NCBI GenBank assembly: GCA_040954595.2
Contig: CM082592.2
Span: 6,200,001 to 6,264,000, forward strand
Reading direction: 5' to 3'
DNA from: Balanoglossus misakiensis
Taxonomy: Eukaryota > Hemichordata
DNA length: 64,000 nt
Part shown: positions 50,317 through 63,500 of the stretch, piece after piece
Numbering within the stretch: the first letter of the stretch is position 1
How the letters are laid out: each line of letters starts with the position of its first letter
Notes under the pieces: model-generated
Told to the model about the DNA's origin: nothing
The model's input: the letters and a program-made list of their open reading frames with translations, nothing else
Database searches by the model: none
Made by a program: the position numbers and the translations under genes

Positions 50317-53300
50317 TCAACACGAAGATTCGAATTCCCGGCGGTGCCTTTTCGACGGTCTTCTTTCTTCTCTGTCCTCATTCTCGTTTCTTCGTTTACG
50401 TCTTCTGGCGGCGGCGAGGAGATAGCAGCAATCTAAAATGACGAGAAATGTACCGATGGAGAACAACACGGAGGAAAACACGTACGACGGCAACCTTCGC
50501 ATTATTTGATCCAAAAGGCCGCCTCCTTCCCTTTCGAGCGGGGCCGTCGTGGAGACAGGTGCGGGGGTTACAGTGACTGTTTTCGCGAGTAACTCGGTTG
50601 TCATCACCACGGTCGTGGTTTTCGCTGGAGTGGCCGCTGCGCCAGTTGGCGGTTGTGTTGTTGTGGTGGTGGCGGTGACTGGCGGTTGATTCGCAGTAGT
50701 GAACCCCGTCGTTGGAGAATCCACTGTTGTCGCGGTGGTCGTTGGTGGCATTGACGTTGGCAGCTGCGATGTGGTGAATGCGGTCGTTGGTGGTTGATTA
50801 CTGGTGACAGTGGTCGTTGGTGGCTCTGTAGTGGTGAAAGATGTTGTTGGTGGTTGTTTAGTGGTGAGAGTTGTCGTTTGTGGTTGTGAAGTCGTGACAA
50901 TGGTCGTTGGTGATTCTGTAGTAGTGGCAGTGGTGGTTGGTGGTTCTATCGTTGTAACAGTTGTAGTTGGTGGCTCTGTTGTGGTGACAGTGGTCGTAGG
51001 CGGCGCTGTAGTGGTGGCAGTGGTGGTTGGTGGTTCTATCGTTGTAACAGTTGTAGTTGGTGGCTCTGTTGTGGTGACAGTGGTCGTAGGCGGCGCTGTA
51101 GTGGTGGCAGTGGTGGTTGGTGGTTCTATCGTTGTAACAGTTGTAGTTGGTGGCTCTGTTGTGGTGACAGTGGTCGTAGGCGGCGCTGTAGTGGTGGTTG
51201 GTGGTTCTGTGGTTGTAACAGTTGTAGTTGGTGGCTCTGTTGTGGTGACAGTGGTCGTAGGCAGCGCCGTAGTGGTGGCAGTGGTCGTTGGTGGTTCTGT
51301 CGTTGTAACAGTTGTAGTTGGTGGCTCTGTTGTGGTGACAGTGGTCGTGGGCGGCGCCGTAGTGGTGGCAGTGGTCGTTGGTGGTTCTGTCGTTGTAACA
51401 GTTGTAGTTGGTGGCTCTGTTGTGGTAACAGTGGTCGTGGGCGGCGCCGTAGTGGTGGCAGTGGTCGTTGGTGGTTCTGTCGTTGTAACAGTTGTAGTTG
51501 GTGGCTCTGTTGTGGTGACAGTGGTCGTAGGCAGCGCTGTAGTAGTGGCAGTGGTCGTTGGTGGCTCTGTTGTGGTGACAGTGGTCGTGGGCGGCGCCGT
51601 AGTGGTGGCAGTGGTCGTTGGTGGTTCTGTCGTTGTAACAGTTGTAGTTGGTGGCTCTGTTGTGGTAACAGTGGTCGTGGGCGGCGCCGTAGTGGTGGCA
51701 GTGGTCGTTGGTGGTTCTGTCGTTGTAACAGTTGTAGTTGGTGGCTCTGTTGTGGTGACAGTGGTCGTAGGCAGCGCTGTAGTAGTGGCAGTGGTCGTTG
51801 GTGGCTCTGTTGTGGTGACAGTGGTCGTGGGCGGCGCCGTAGTGGTGACAGTGGTCGTTGGTGGTTCTGTCGTTGTAACAGTAGTAGTCGTTTGTTCAGT
51901 TGTCATGGCACCTGTGGGCCCGGGCGTTGTAGGTACCCCTGCATCGATGTAGACGGAATTTCTAAATTTAGTTTTCAGCTCAACTACTAAGTATTAAACG
52001 GTTTAAAAACAACAGCAGTTTTGGTTCAATTTAGCTTAGTCATGCGCACGCAAGTCCTGAATCAGACCTATGCTGTCGAATTTTATGCACCTGGCTCGTT
52101 AATCGTTATTCAGTACATCTGATCTAGACATATCAACGTTATGGAGACTTGCCCTGGCACGTGAAGTCGAATTCGAACTTGTCTATTTGCCCGCTCTAAC
52201 AGCGGATTCTCAACGTGATTACTTAGTATCTCGAACACGCACACTGGACACGACGGTGATTGGACACGGTCACCCTATTCCTTGGCATAATTATGCCATG
52301 ATAATCACCAATATCATAGTCAGAGAACACCATCCGTCGTGCAGCGCAGGCTGAATGTGATATCATCAACAATAATTGCATATATTACATTACACATGCA
52401 TGCACAGGTTGTGTCTACACGTCAGATGATGGATAGGAATAAACAGGACAAAATTATTTGGGAAATAACTTCGCACGAGTAACAGCCGCTCTCCCTTCAA
52501 CTCAACTCTTGCAAGGTATGGAAAAAAAGATGTGAAAAAATATTGGGGGGGGGGGGGGTCTTGATGCGTGTTTTGATGTTGTGATCTATATCTGTAATCT
52601 ATATGCTCACCTGGGAACTGACAAATGTATCCGTGTGTCTCAAAGCTAGGGTCCGCCGATACCCATTGAAAGCCGAAGTCCTTGTGCATGACGGCTGACT
52701 GGAGCGTTGGGTCCACCGTAAGGTCTGGATTTGCAGGCGCCCAGTTCTCGTAGCCAGTGTCCGACAGCCTCCTACCGTCGAACCAGTCGAAAATGGTATT
52801 ACCTCCCAGGTTGTCGTATATGCCCACCCAGTAGCTGATGCTTGGGTCCAAGATGCCGGCAAGGAACGCCTGGTCGGCGGCCTTTTCAATGACGGGGAAC
52901 ATCCCGAACGGAAAGGACATCATGCACGTATTCAGACTGTCGAACCAATTCTGTTGGCTCGTGAAATACTCGTAGCACGAGCCTTCATAACGGTGCTGGC
53001 CGGCCGGGCACGCTACGACAAAACACACGGCATATATTGCCATTAAGAATCTCCAAGGAGAACTATATAAAGGGCCAATATCTACAACTTCTGGCTATTT
53101 TTTTCCGGTATTTTTGTTTTGTTTATCGAATTATTTTGTTTGTCCCCTCTGTAGTTCGGGCTTGAATATAAGTTTTAAAGATAACAATAACAATGTCGAT
53201 TGTGTACAAATGGGCTATCTGTACATTTACTGTAATGTAACTCTGCCTCGGGAAGATGAACAAGAAACCGTGTTTGATACTGAAGGCCATAAACTCAGGC

Positions 53301-53663
53301 TGTCAAAATTAATTTATCTTCACTGACATTATAATTTTTATAGACAATGAGCCCCCCTCCCCCCCCCCAAAAAAACACAATAACAACAACAACACAAAAC
53401 AAGGTTTACCTACACTGAACTAACACACAGCTAAAAAAGTCTTTTAAAAATTACGAAGGTTTCCAAAAGTAGGTAAAGCCAAACAGACGCAACCGAGCCC
53501 CCCTCCCTTTCGATAAAATATTCGACTCGTCTACGGAATGTATCTGCTATCAGAGAGTGTATTTGCAAGTGTATTGCTATAACGTAAAAACAAGCTTACC
53601 GGTGCAACACATAAGTCCACTAGCTTGTATTACGAGAGCTATTTTCCACGCATGGAGGGCCAT
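50317..53663 (-). CDS. C-type lectin / long-mucin type I membrane protein, lectin 3 (3 exons)
   Basis: Exons: 53663-53600, 53012-52611, 51938-50317. They total 2088 nt, 695 aa, with both introns in phase 1. Exon 1 encodes a leader MALHAWKIALVIQASG that shares WKIA with lectin 2. Exon 2 is a CTLD (CPAGQHRYEGSCYEYF, WVGIYD, WFDGRRLSDTGY, YICQF), but the two Cys of the inner disulfide are replaced: QSAVM for xxCAVM, and SADPS for xxDC. Exon 3 encodes a Thr-rich stalk of over 400 residues built from TTTVTTTEPP decamers, then RLPSYVFSSVL, a TM helix, RRRKRR and a tail ending EFESSC. The stalk is expected to be densely O-glycosylated and extended. A possible exon continuation upstream of 53012 (MAIYAVCF) is intronic. 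Membrane mucin-lectin; ligand unknown. Confidence 0.85.
50930..51890 (-). repeat. Mucin-stalk minisatellite of lectin 3 (30-bp units in 90-bp higher-order repeats)
   Basis: Thirty-base units (TTTVTTTEPP, TTTVTTTAPP and TTTATTTAPP types) alternate in a regular three-unit order, giving a 90-bp period repeated about ten times with a few unit losses. Homogeneity is high in the centre. The plus-strand Val/Gly open frame is its shadow. Confidence 0.95.
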
Positions 53664-56600
53664 TTTTCGTGAAATCATCCGAAGATAGATCAGCTCGCGT
53701 GCCTGTAGCTACTTCGTTTCTCTTCGGTTTGGTTCAGATAGCTTCGTCACGTGACAATCTCCGCAGTTCGAGCGCGGCTAGGCTGTTACTAGGCAAAATA
53801 CACACATTCAAATCATATTGACGTTTTCAGCACAATGCCCGCAACAACACGCCCTTGTGCGAATCTCGACCAACATGAAATAAAAAAAAAGTAACTTGTA
53901 GTCGAAATAGGTTTGGGAAGATTAACTGGCTGTGTTGTGAAATCGCTTTCTCCTCCAAGTTCTTCCTGGAGTTACTTTCCCTCCATCACTTATTAGCATG
54001 ATTAGTGATGGAGGTGGGGGGGGGGGGGGTCCGTGCTTTGGCGAAATACTACGAACACCTGTTTGCGCTTACAGACCAGAGGAGAGGGAAAAAAACTACT
54101 CGTCTGGATATGCCAAGCAAGCTTGAAATAAAAGCAGTAAACGCCGTTTGCTTTCGAAACAGAATAATTTCAGTCGTATTGTTATCACACTTACTCTACT
54201 ATTCTGTTAGTAGTAATTGGTTTAGCTTTTGTTAATGCGACAGGTAAACGGATCAGTATATTTGCTCATAACGTTCACCTTCGAACAAACTGTAATGAAT
54301 ATTTAATGTGAGCGTAGAGACCAATACCTTTGGGGCGTGGTGTTGAGTGAACAACGGAACATACCATTGCTGGGAAGGCCACGGAGGATACAGTGCTCCA
54401 GTTCAGTCATTCATTTTTTCCCAACAAGCAGAAATATGAGATAAGAGGAACTTTTCAATTGCCCGCTTCTATCATACTGTCGTTTCATAGGCATATTGCA
54501 CTGCATAAGTATTTGGGAGCGCTATTGGCCACTGGTCATCAACTCTTCGTAGATAGTCCAGCAGAAACGCGGAGACTTTGGGGTACGATAACGACACCTG
54601 TGTTTTTGGTTATTGCGAACGATAAGCTGTGCGCTGGCATATCACATTTCCGCCTACGAAATACACAAATGAGAAATGTTTGAAAACCTACCGATTTGGT
54701 CAGGACATGGTAGTTGCCGTCGTGTGGGGGACAAGTCGTTTATATCACCAAGCAGCTCGATGCAAAACGAGTCGTTCTGAGAATTCGAAGGACGAAGCCC
54801 GCAGTTCTTGGAAAAACGATCGCGAGAATCGATGCTGTTTGTACGGTGTGGTGCCTCCGGGTTTTCGAGCGCCGGTCGAAAACAGGAAATTGCTGTTGAA
54901 TGATAGTCAAATTGAGAAAAAAAGAGCCTCGTGAATGAAAACCCACAAATTACGCATGTTCGCGAAACGGTCGTGTTAGGTCCGTCTACACAGACAAATC
55001 TGGTCCACCCAGATGTATACGTGGATACCTCACCTGCGGCGCCGTGGCCGTCGACTCCTCAACCCACGTGACCCGTCTTCGTGCCTCTTGCGTCTGGAAC
55101 TCGCCCCATCCAATTTGAAATATTTGGTATACAATCGACAACCGATCGAAAAGAATTTAAGATAAAACTGACAGGCATTGCTAACTTACAACAAACTTGC
55201 GTAAGTGTCGTATTGCGTGTATGTTAAACCATTCATAATGCGATTAGCTTTAGGCACATTTTAAAACTTGATATCTGTCCGAATGTAGATTGTATAATTG
55301 TTTATAAAAGTTGTTTTATATTAAATTATGTAGGGGTAGCGGAAATAGCATCACGCAAAATCGATGTTAACTGACGCGTTTCATAAGTACCTGTTAGCAT
55401 CAACTAGTTCGGAGTTTGGAAAGATGCCAATTTCTCCAATTACAACAAACCTGTCCTCTTCCCGGTCGATTCTTTGGATGTTTAACAATTGACAGTCAGA
55501 CAGTTTGTCTATTTTCGACCATAGCAACATATAAATGCGATTCATGTCGATATGTATATGTATACAAGTATTGAAAGAAGTGAAATCGTGAAAGAAAGCG
55601 TCTTCCTCGTCCAATGTACGTCGATCGAGCTATTTTATCAAATTCGATTGTTTACTACCCATTTCCCTCAGTGGAGCCCTCATTGGGCTGTTTGGAAATC
55701 TATACAGTGAAGCACGCCTCCAGGTTTTAGTATTGTTCGCCGTGAACTCGGCCTGAGAATGCATCTCATGACCGTGTTAGCGTAACTGTGGCAACCGTGG
55801 GTTTCACACATTGTAAGGATGTGCGCTGATACAAGTCGTCCGCTGCTGGTGTTAGTTGATTACCCGCCTTTCAAACTTGTGAAAGTTCACTTAAATATTC
55901 AATAACTGATCGTTATATAGTATTGACAGATGAAGTAATTAATCCGTGTGTGTGTGTGTGTGTCTGGCGTGGATTACACGGCGTAGAGTTCGATTTGTGT
56001 TTTCAGATACAAGGTTCGAAGAAACGCATTCTCCACGCAGAGACTAACCTTGCTAGGGAGTCCGACCAATAGCCGCTATTTAGTGGCTATTGGTCAGACC
56101 CTCTAGCTAGACTAGAATTATCCACTCCAAGTCTCTGCGTGGAGAATGGAGGAAACGGTGATATAATATCTCAAAGGATACACTTACTGTGTTACAAAAT
56201 AATGTTTTATACATAATAAACGGAGCTGTACATAAAAGACATATTTTTGAAATATGTAACAAAATATTACACTGTAGAAGTACAAGGAGTATCATGGATA
56301 GTGTATTGAAGAGGTTTTGTCACATGATGATCGCATGATAGTCACGTGACGTGAATGTAACGCAAAACCTGACATTATTAATCGTATATTTTTGAATTGC
56401 AAGCATGTGGCAAGGGGGTGAAACTTTGAATGTAAAAATATAAATGCTTGTTCCAGTTGTTACGTGGGTAGTACTTTGTTTCAAAATAAAACAAACTCGT
56501 TCAGAGTAAAAAAAAATACTTCCTTTAGTCGGTTTTGCTATGTACAGGAAAATGCTCTAAATAAAAAAAAGTTTAAAACTTGTTTTTGTCGTTACAAGCT

Positions 56601-57527
56601 AGTACATTGATTAAGGGTTACATCAAGTATACAGTCTTGAATCTTTCGTTTATGCAAGATGCAGAGTACTAGTATACTGATGCATGTTCGACTTGGTTTT
56701 TGCCACCTGAGGGCGCTCTCTGTACAACCCATTCTTCATTGTGAGCGCCTTCGAACTTCTTCATACTGTAGCTGTACTGGGGTGGGTCTAAGCTGCTGCC
56801 CTTCTACTGGCAATTTCTGGCGGTATAACGTCTTTTGCGATACGCAAACAACTTAGCAATATTCGCTCTGCCATGAAAGACACAGGACTGCCAGAAAAAG
56901 TCATAAGAGGGCAATAGGCCTTGACTAGTGACCACATGTCATTCGTATAAATTAACATTTTACCGCCTTAGACAAAACAGTATGGAGCTCTTCTGGTACA
57001 ATACTTCAGTAAAGTGAGAAAATGTAAATATTAAAGGATAAGTGAATTTCATTTTGAGAGTACTTTGATACTAAACGCACACACAATGACAAACATGACC
57101 TAATACTTGTTTGCTTTTTGTACGTATGTATAAAAAGTCTGCAGTTGTTTATACAATTTTAACTATAGATGTATAAATATATTATTCCTTTGATATTATA
57201 ATACACTTCAAACAATGCTGGAGATTCGTTCATATGCTTTTACCCCTCAATTATTAATGAAGAGATCCATCTTATTACAGTGAGGTAATGGAATATTCCA
57301 ATGTATGGAAGTTTCGGAGGGGTGACAGTTATTGCAGGTAAAGGCAATATGTGTGAACAAAGTGAGTAATTTTGATTATACAGGTTACATAACATAGTAT
57401 GTATCTTTTTTTTCATTTTTGACTTCAGTGAAATACGATTCCACTGAAAATAATCGTCTGCCCATTTAACCGCACTGGGAATGTGACTTTTTTCCTCATC
57501 ACACTCGGTCTTCCGGATCAATCTTGA
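53664..57527. other. Intergenic region between lectin 3 and ATP7
   Basis: No gene is recognised. It includes a 14-nt G run (54016-54029), a short TG microsatellite (~55949) and the fold-back element at 56027. Open frames at 54393-54934 lack domains. Confidence 0.5.
56027..56148. repeat. Fold-back element with two nested stems
   Basis: Outer arms CATTCTCCACGCAGAGACT (56027-56045) and its exact reverse complement (56130-56148). The inner arms are GACCAATAGCC (56064) and GGCTATTGGTC (56085). The outer arm shares CCACGCAGAG with the nested element at 45.9 kb. Confidence 0.9.
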
Positions 57528-60500
57528 CTAGACTTCCTCTGGTTCTATCATGACTGTGCTAGGTTTTGGTTTCTTGTAGCTGGAATGAAATCGTTTTGCG
57601 TTATTATTGTGAGAAATCTTCCAAACCGTTTTTAATTTCTGCCAACTTTTGTTTTTTTGTGCGGGTCGGACCTCAAAAGATGGGCTACTTACAATTTCAG
57701 CATCAGTGACGATGTTACCACGGAGACCGACGACAAGGCCATGGCAGCAGACGCCATCCAGGGCTGCAACAGGAACCCCACTGGAGCGAAAACACCTGGG
57801 GGGAGGGGGGGGGGGAAAGAGTTACAAATGAATTAAGATTCACAGAGCGATATGCCAACAGAAGATATTCTTTTTTGATACGGTAGACTTTGTACAGGGC
57901 AGTCTTCTCTTGAAGTGTAGAAAAGCAGAAAAATCTAAACCAGAGAAACTGTTAACTTTGAATGCCGAATCTGATGCTTTCAGTCAGATTCCAGGTAAAC
58001 ACTGATCGACTACACTGTGACCTCTGACCTCACTCACCGGCAGCAATTGGTATTCCGATGGCATTGTAGATGATGGCGTAGAAGAAGTTGATGTGGATTC
58101 TTCTGACTGTGTGCTTGGACAAGTCAATGGCAGTCGCTACGTCAAACAAGTCATTCTGGGAAAACAAAACCGATGTGAAAAAAATACATCAGGAAATTGG
58201 TAATATTTATGCAAAGGTACGACACAAAACTTTTTTCGCCAAAAATAATTTTCGTTCAAAGATTTTGCAGGCATGTTTAAAACCCCATTACTAAGAACTC
58301 ACCCTGATGAGGACAATATCGGCTGCTTCCACAGCTACGTCAGTTCCCGTTCCTATGGCGATGCCCACATCGGCTTGGGCAAGAGCCGGCGAGTCGTTGA
58401 CCCCATCACCAACCATGGCAACACACTGACCCTCGGCCTGCAGTTCTTTCACTTTATCGGCTTTGTGCGATGGCAGTACCTCCGCAAACACTTGAGTGAT
58501 GCCCACCTATTGGTCGATGCACAGAGGTGAAAGGTCATATCTATTACTCTTGGATGGGTGAAACATTCTTCAAATGTAGCATTTTGACGTCATCTGAACC
58601 TTTGAAGCAGTCGAACACTTACAGTAAAGTGATTACAGCACAAACAATGCTGTGCAAATGTGCTGGATTTGCAACGTCGCTTTACAAATGTGCGACGTGT
58701 CAAGAAATTTATCTGGATGTCACCTACATGTTTTGCAATGGCCCTGGCGGTCCGTCTGTTATCTCCCGTCAAGAGAACGACATCCATGCCCATCCTTCTC
58801 AGTTGATTGACAGCTTGTTCTGCTTCCGCCTTGACCGTGTCGGCCACCGCCAACATCCCCACGACAACGCCTGCAGGGGGGGATCCAGAAAATGAGTGAT
58901 CAGTGGACTGTGTCAAGGATCCACACACAAAAGCGACTTGCTTTGTCCTCACGGCAAAGTCTTCATATCATTGAATGAATACGCAGTACGTGTACTTACC
59001 GTTGATTGCAACTAAGACAGCCGTCTGCCCTAGTTCTTCGTGAATGGACATCATGTCGTTCATTTCGTGAGACACTTCCAGGTCATTCTTTTTCATCCAA
59101 TCCCGGTTTCCGATCAACACAAAGTACTCCTGGACATCACTTTTGCCTGGAAGGAATCAGAATCAAACATCTGTAGTTTTACAATATGTTTCAGCAGAAC
59201 ATATTCTTCGTGTGAAACTAAAATGACCAAGATATAAAGATCAAATGGTGATGCTTGTAGATCTCTTCAAAGAACCACTTACTGTCCTGAGTGATTGCGT
59301 CTGGGTCCTCCTTCTCAGATCCATCCTTCTTCTCGAGGTCCTTCTTCTCGAAGTCCTCCTCGCGGGTAACTGAGTCTGTCGTCTTCCCATCAGCCTCTGT
59401 CTCTTCCTCCTTCTTTTCATCGTCCTCGGTTTTCCCGCCGTCGCTTCCGTCCTCCTCAGCATCCTCGCTTCCGTCCTCCGTTTTCTCCGCCCCGCTTTCG
59501 CCTTCCTTGGATTCCGTCGAGTCCAGCGAGGTGATGATGTTCATGGCGTTCTGCTTGGCCTGCAGCATGCTGTCGATGTGACTGATGCTGCAGCTGAGAC
59601 CGAAGCCGGGCTCTGCCTGGAAATCGCTGCACTTGCCCACGGCCGGTGTGCACAGCATCTGTTAATTAAAGCATCAAGCAGAGAGAAGTGTTGTGAACAA
59701 AAATACCCCATGTGGCAGAGAGCCATCAGAAATCCTTATGTAGAATCACTGTAACTTTCATTAGTGTAGTTGGGGACATTTCTGTGCATTTTTGGGGTGC
59801 CTGGAAGCATTTTAGAAAAAGTTATGCATTTTTTTCCAATTCTGTACATACAGATGGAACAGCATGTTTGAATAGATAAGTTTAATCTCAAAAAATGGCA
59901 CTCGTATCAATGTATAAATGCTAGTATGAACGGCCACAAAAAATGCAAAGCTCTCATTGCAAATGATGTGAAAAGTGACGCAAGTCCGAGTCGAAGCTAC
60001 GTGACTTGTTGCATACACCTGAGACAAAAGTTTGCTTGCCGAACAATGCCATGAATCAGTATGTTAAATGTTATTGCATCTGGGTGAAAAGAAGACACTG
60101 AACTTTTCTTCATAATCTCTAGAGTCCAACTAGCTAACTGAACTTGTTTCATTAATACTATGTATATACACGTACCTCTTTGGCATGCCTGGTGATAGCA
60201 ACACCAATCGGGTGTTCACTGTGCGCCTCAGCCGTGCCAGCTATGGCCAGAAGCTCATCCTCGGTACAAACCGACGGTTCTACAAAGATGGCCGTCCTCA
60301 TCACCTTGGGAACGCCATGCGTTATAGTGCCTGTCTTGTCGAATATCACGGTTTTCAACTGACAAAGGCAGAGAAAGACAAGTTCAGAAACTAGGCCTTC
60401 AGATCTTACGCGTAAATAAGAAACATTCATTTGACTGGAATATTTTCGATCATCCGTCCAACTCCCTTTTATTGACGGAAAAGACGTACACTCAAAATTT

Positions 60501-63500
60501 CAGCCAACAATTTCTGCGAGCCGGTTAATTGCCATTATTACCTTGTGCGCCATCTCCAGCGGTTCGCCCCCTTTGATCAGAATACCATTCCTTGCCCCGA
60601 CCCCGGTTCCTACCATTACAGCTGTAGGGGTGGCCAGCCCGAGAGCGCACGGGCAGGCTATGGCAAGCACAGAAATGGCACAGCGGAATGCGTACTGAAG
60701 GATAATTTCTGTCCGATTCACAATAATGTCTTCCTCAACCTGACGAAAAACAAAAATCGACAAATTTAGTGACCAGATTCACTAGGGATATTTTTTTTTC
60801 AATTATGGGTGATCAGTACTTTTAAAAGCAATATTTCTATAAAATGCAGTCTTATTTAAAAATATCAAAACAGCGGGATCAATGTGCTAATTTCTGACAT
60901 AGAAGGCCATTGTACTCAGTCTGAAACCAAAATGTGTACATTTAAAGGAAGACCCACCTTTACTGTGATCATTTTCGTGTAATGAAAATATATTCCATAG
61001 ACTTACCTCTGGAATGTCTGTTGAATTCCCATCAGAACTTTTCGTATGATTCATGGAAGTAGTCTAGAAGGCGAAAATCAAAACAGACAAGTTGACAAAT
61101 GTTGATAGCTTAATACGACCTGAAAATTACAGTTAAGTAAATTATCATTCAATGATCCTACGACTTTGTGGAGGTTCTTGACTCACCTCATGCCCCATAT
61201 AATTGGGAATCAGGGTGATGTCCGAATAGCCGATGATCAACCATGCGGCCAACGTCACCGACGATAGGATGATGATTCCCGGAACAAAATACCCTGAGAT
61301 TTTGTCAGCAATTTGCTGGATTGGAGCCTGTAATTTAGAGGAAAGAAGTTCACATTAAAATGTGAAAATTCTACGTGCTTTGCATGTTTCGTTGATTTCA
61401 AAATGATATCAAGGATCATTTACTGATTTGAAAAGAATACCAATGTTAGTCTACCTTGGATGTCTGTGCGTCTTCGACCAACTTGACGATCTGGGCCAGT
61501 GTGGAATCGGCACCGACGTGTGTGGCCTCGACTAGAAGGGTGCCATTTTGGTTGATGGAACCGCCAATGACTACCGCGCCTGGAACATAAAACGCCGAAA
61601 AATTCAACCCATCTGAGACAGCTAACAGGTCAAAGTTCAAAGAGTCAAAGGTGACACATGGGGTCAAATTGCAGTCACACGACAAAACACCACAACACCG
61701 CTACTATTACTAACCTGGTTTCTTCAGTACCGGCATGGACTCTCCCGTGATCAGGGATTCGTCCGCCATCGACGTCCCATCCACCACTTTGCCGTCCACC
61801 GGAATCTTGTCGCCGGGAACGACTTTCAGCAGGTCCCCTCGGTGGACAAGGTCAATGTCGATCTTCTCTTCGCTGATGACTTCTTTGTTTTCGCCGAGGG
61901 TGACCAGCGTGGCGTCGGTGGCTTGCAGCGAGATCAACTTGGCCAGAGCATCTGAAGTTTTCTCCTGTAGACAAAACAAGTCATGCATAATTATTGTTAA
62001 TAGCCTTCATCACAGTGCGGACAAACAGTTTGGATAGGATGCACAGACATAGCTTTCCACACACCTGAGGCTGAAACAGGTAGACCACAGCACTTGTGAT
62101 TGGTCAATTACTCTTCGCACTTTAAAACAGGTATGCAACATATAGGTGACACGTCAATTTACGTTGAATGGGAGTTGACCCTATGTTTTCCTGCATATCT
62201 GACATATCTCTTAACTAGCCTACTACCCTGGCAATGGGTCACAAGGCAAGTAATACAAGTCAAGTACAGCTTTGCATGAAACTAGAATAGGTTCAGAGTG
62301 TAACAAATGCTGTAATTTTTATGCATTTTAACACGATGGGCGATGTGTTGTTTGCCCTGCGTCACATGAGAATGTCCTCCCACATACTGCCCGTAGCCAC
62401 GCGAGATCTCGCAGGATCTCGTGAAGTTCGGAAAATACTCTCTTACCTTGGCGATGGTCTCCAGCCACCTCCCCAGCGATATGAACACCAGCAGCATGGG
62501 AGGCGTGTCAAAGAACACCATGGGGCTGTAGTTGACCTGTTGGATCATGGCGATGATCACCACGACGCAGGAGTAGAAGTAGGCGATGGTCGTGGCCAGC
62601 ATGATCAGGACGTCCATATTGGTGGTGCCGTGCTTCAACGCTTTGTACGCTTGAATGTAGAAGTACCGACCGCCAAGAAACTGCGAAACCACGGAAGAAG
62701 AAAAACGGTGAGGATTTCGTAGTAGCTTTGATCTTACCAGTGGGATTTCTTTTGTGAAATTATAACTGACAGAACTATTCTTGTATAAACAGACATTGGA
62801 ATCGTACCTGCACAGGCGTCGCACAGAGAAACAACAGCAAGTTCTCCACGGACAGGCCCGGGATGATCAGGATGTGGTTCTTGGAGATCATGAAGTACAT
62901 CATTATGATAACGACCGGAATGCCAAACACCAGAGACAGGAAAAATGAGTTGCGCCACCTGCAAAAAAAAGAGAAGAAAACGACCGTTTTCAAAGATCAT
63001 AAATCACAGATGCATTAAGCATTACCAACCTCCAATTAATGTACACGGTAACATGTACATACAAATGTGTACGAATCCCCCAGTGAAACATTCACAATGT
63101 ACAACAAATGTATCATATTTGGTCATCTGTATAATGTATAGATTTCTTGATGTGAACAGCTGAAATTTTTTACAAAATTCACCAAAATCTTACTTTCTGA
63201 TGGTTTTCTTGTTCTGAAGCGCTCCCACAGCTTTGGTGTCCTTACTCGGCAGTTCCACATCAAATCCAGCATCTTCTATCGCCTTCATGATGTCCCTGGG
63301 GCCAATTTCTGCCGGATTGTAGCGGAAACTTCCCTTGTTGGTTGCCAGGGCGACAGAGGCGTAGTAGACGCCGGGTTTACTCATTATGAGCGATTCGATG
63401 GAGTTGACGCAGGAGACGCACGACATGCCTAGAATCTACAGAAATGGGACCAGAATTAAAATCGGTTCCCAATTTAAAGCATTGCAACAAACACAAATGG

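Noticed and set aside
50930-51890. Regular repeats that could suggest a CRISPR array
   Set aside because: Units are contiguous without unique spacers and lie in a coding mucin stalk of a eukaryotic gene.
50804-51952. 382-codon plus-strand Val-rich frame
   Set aside because: Antisense of the lectin 3 stalk; no start context, domain or splice partner.
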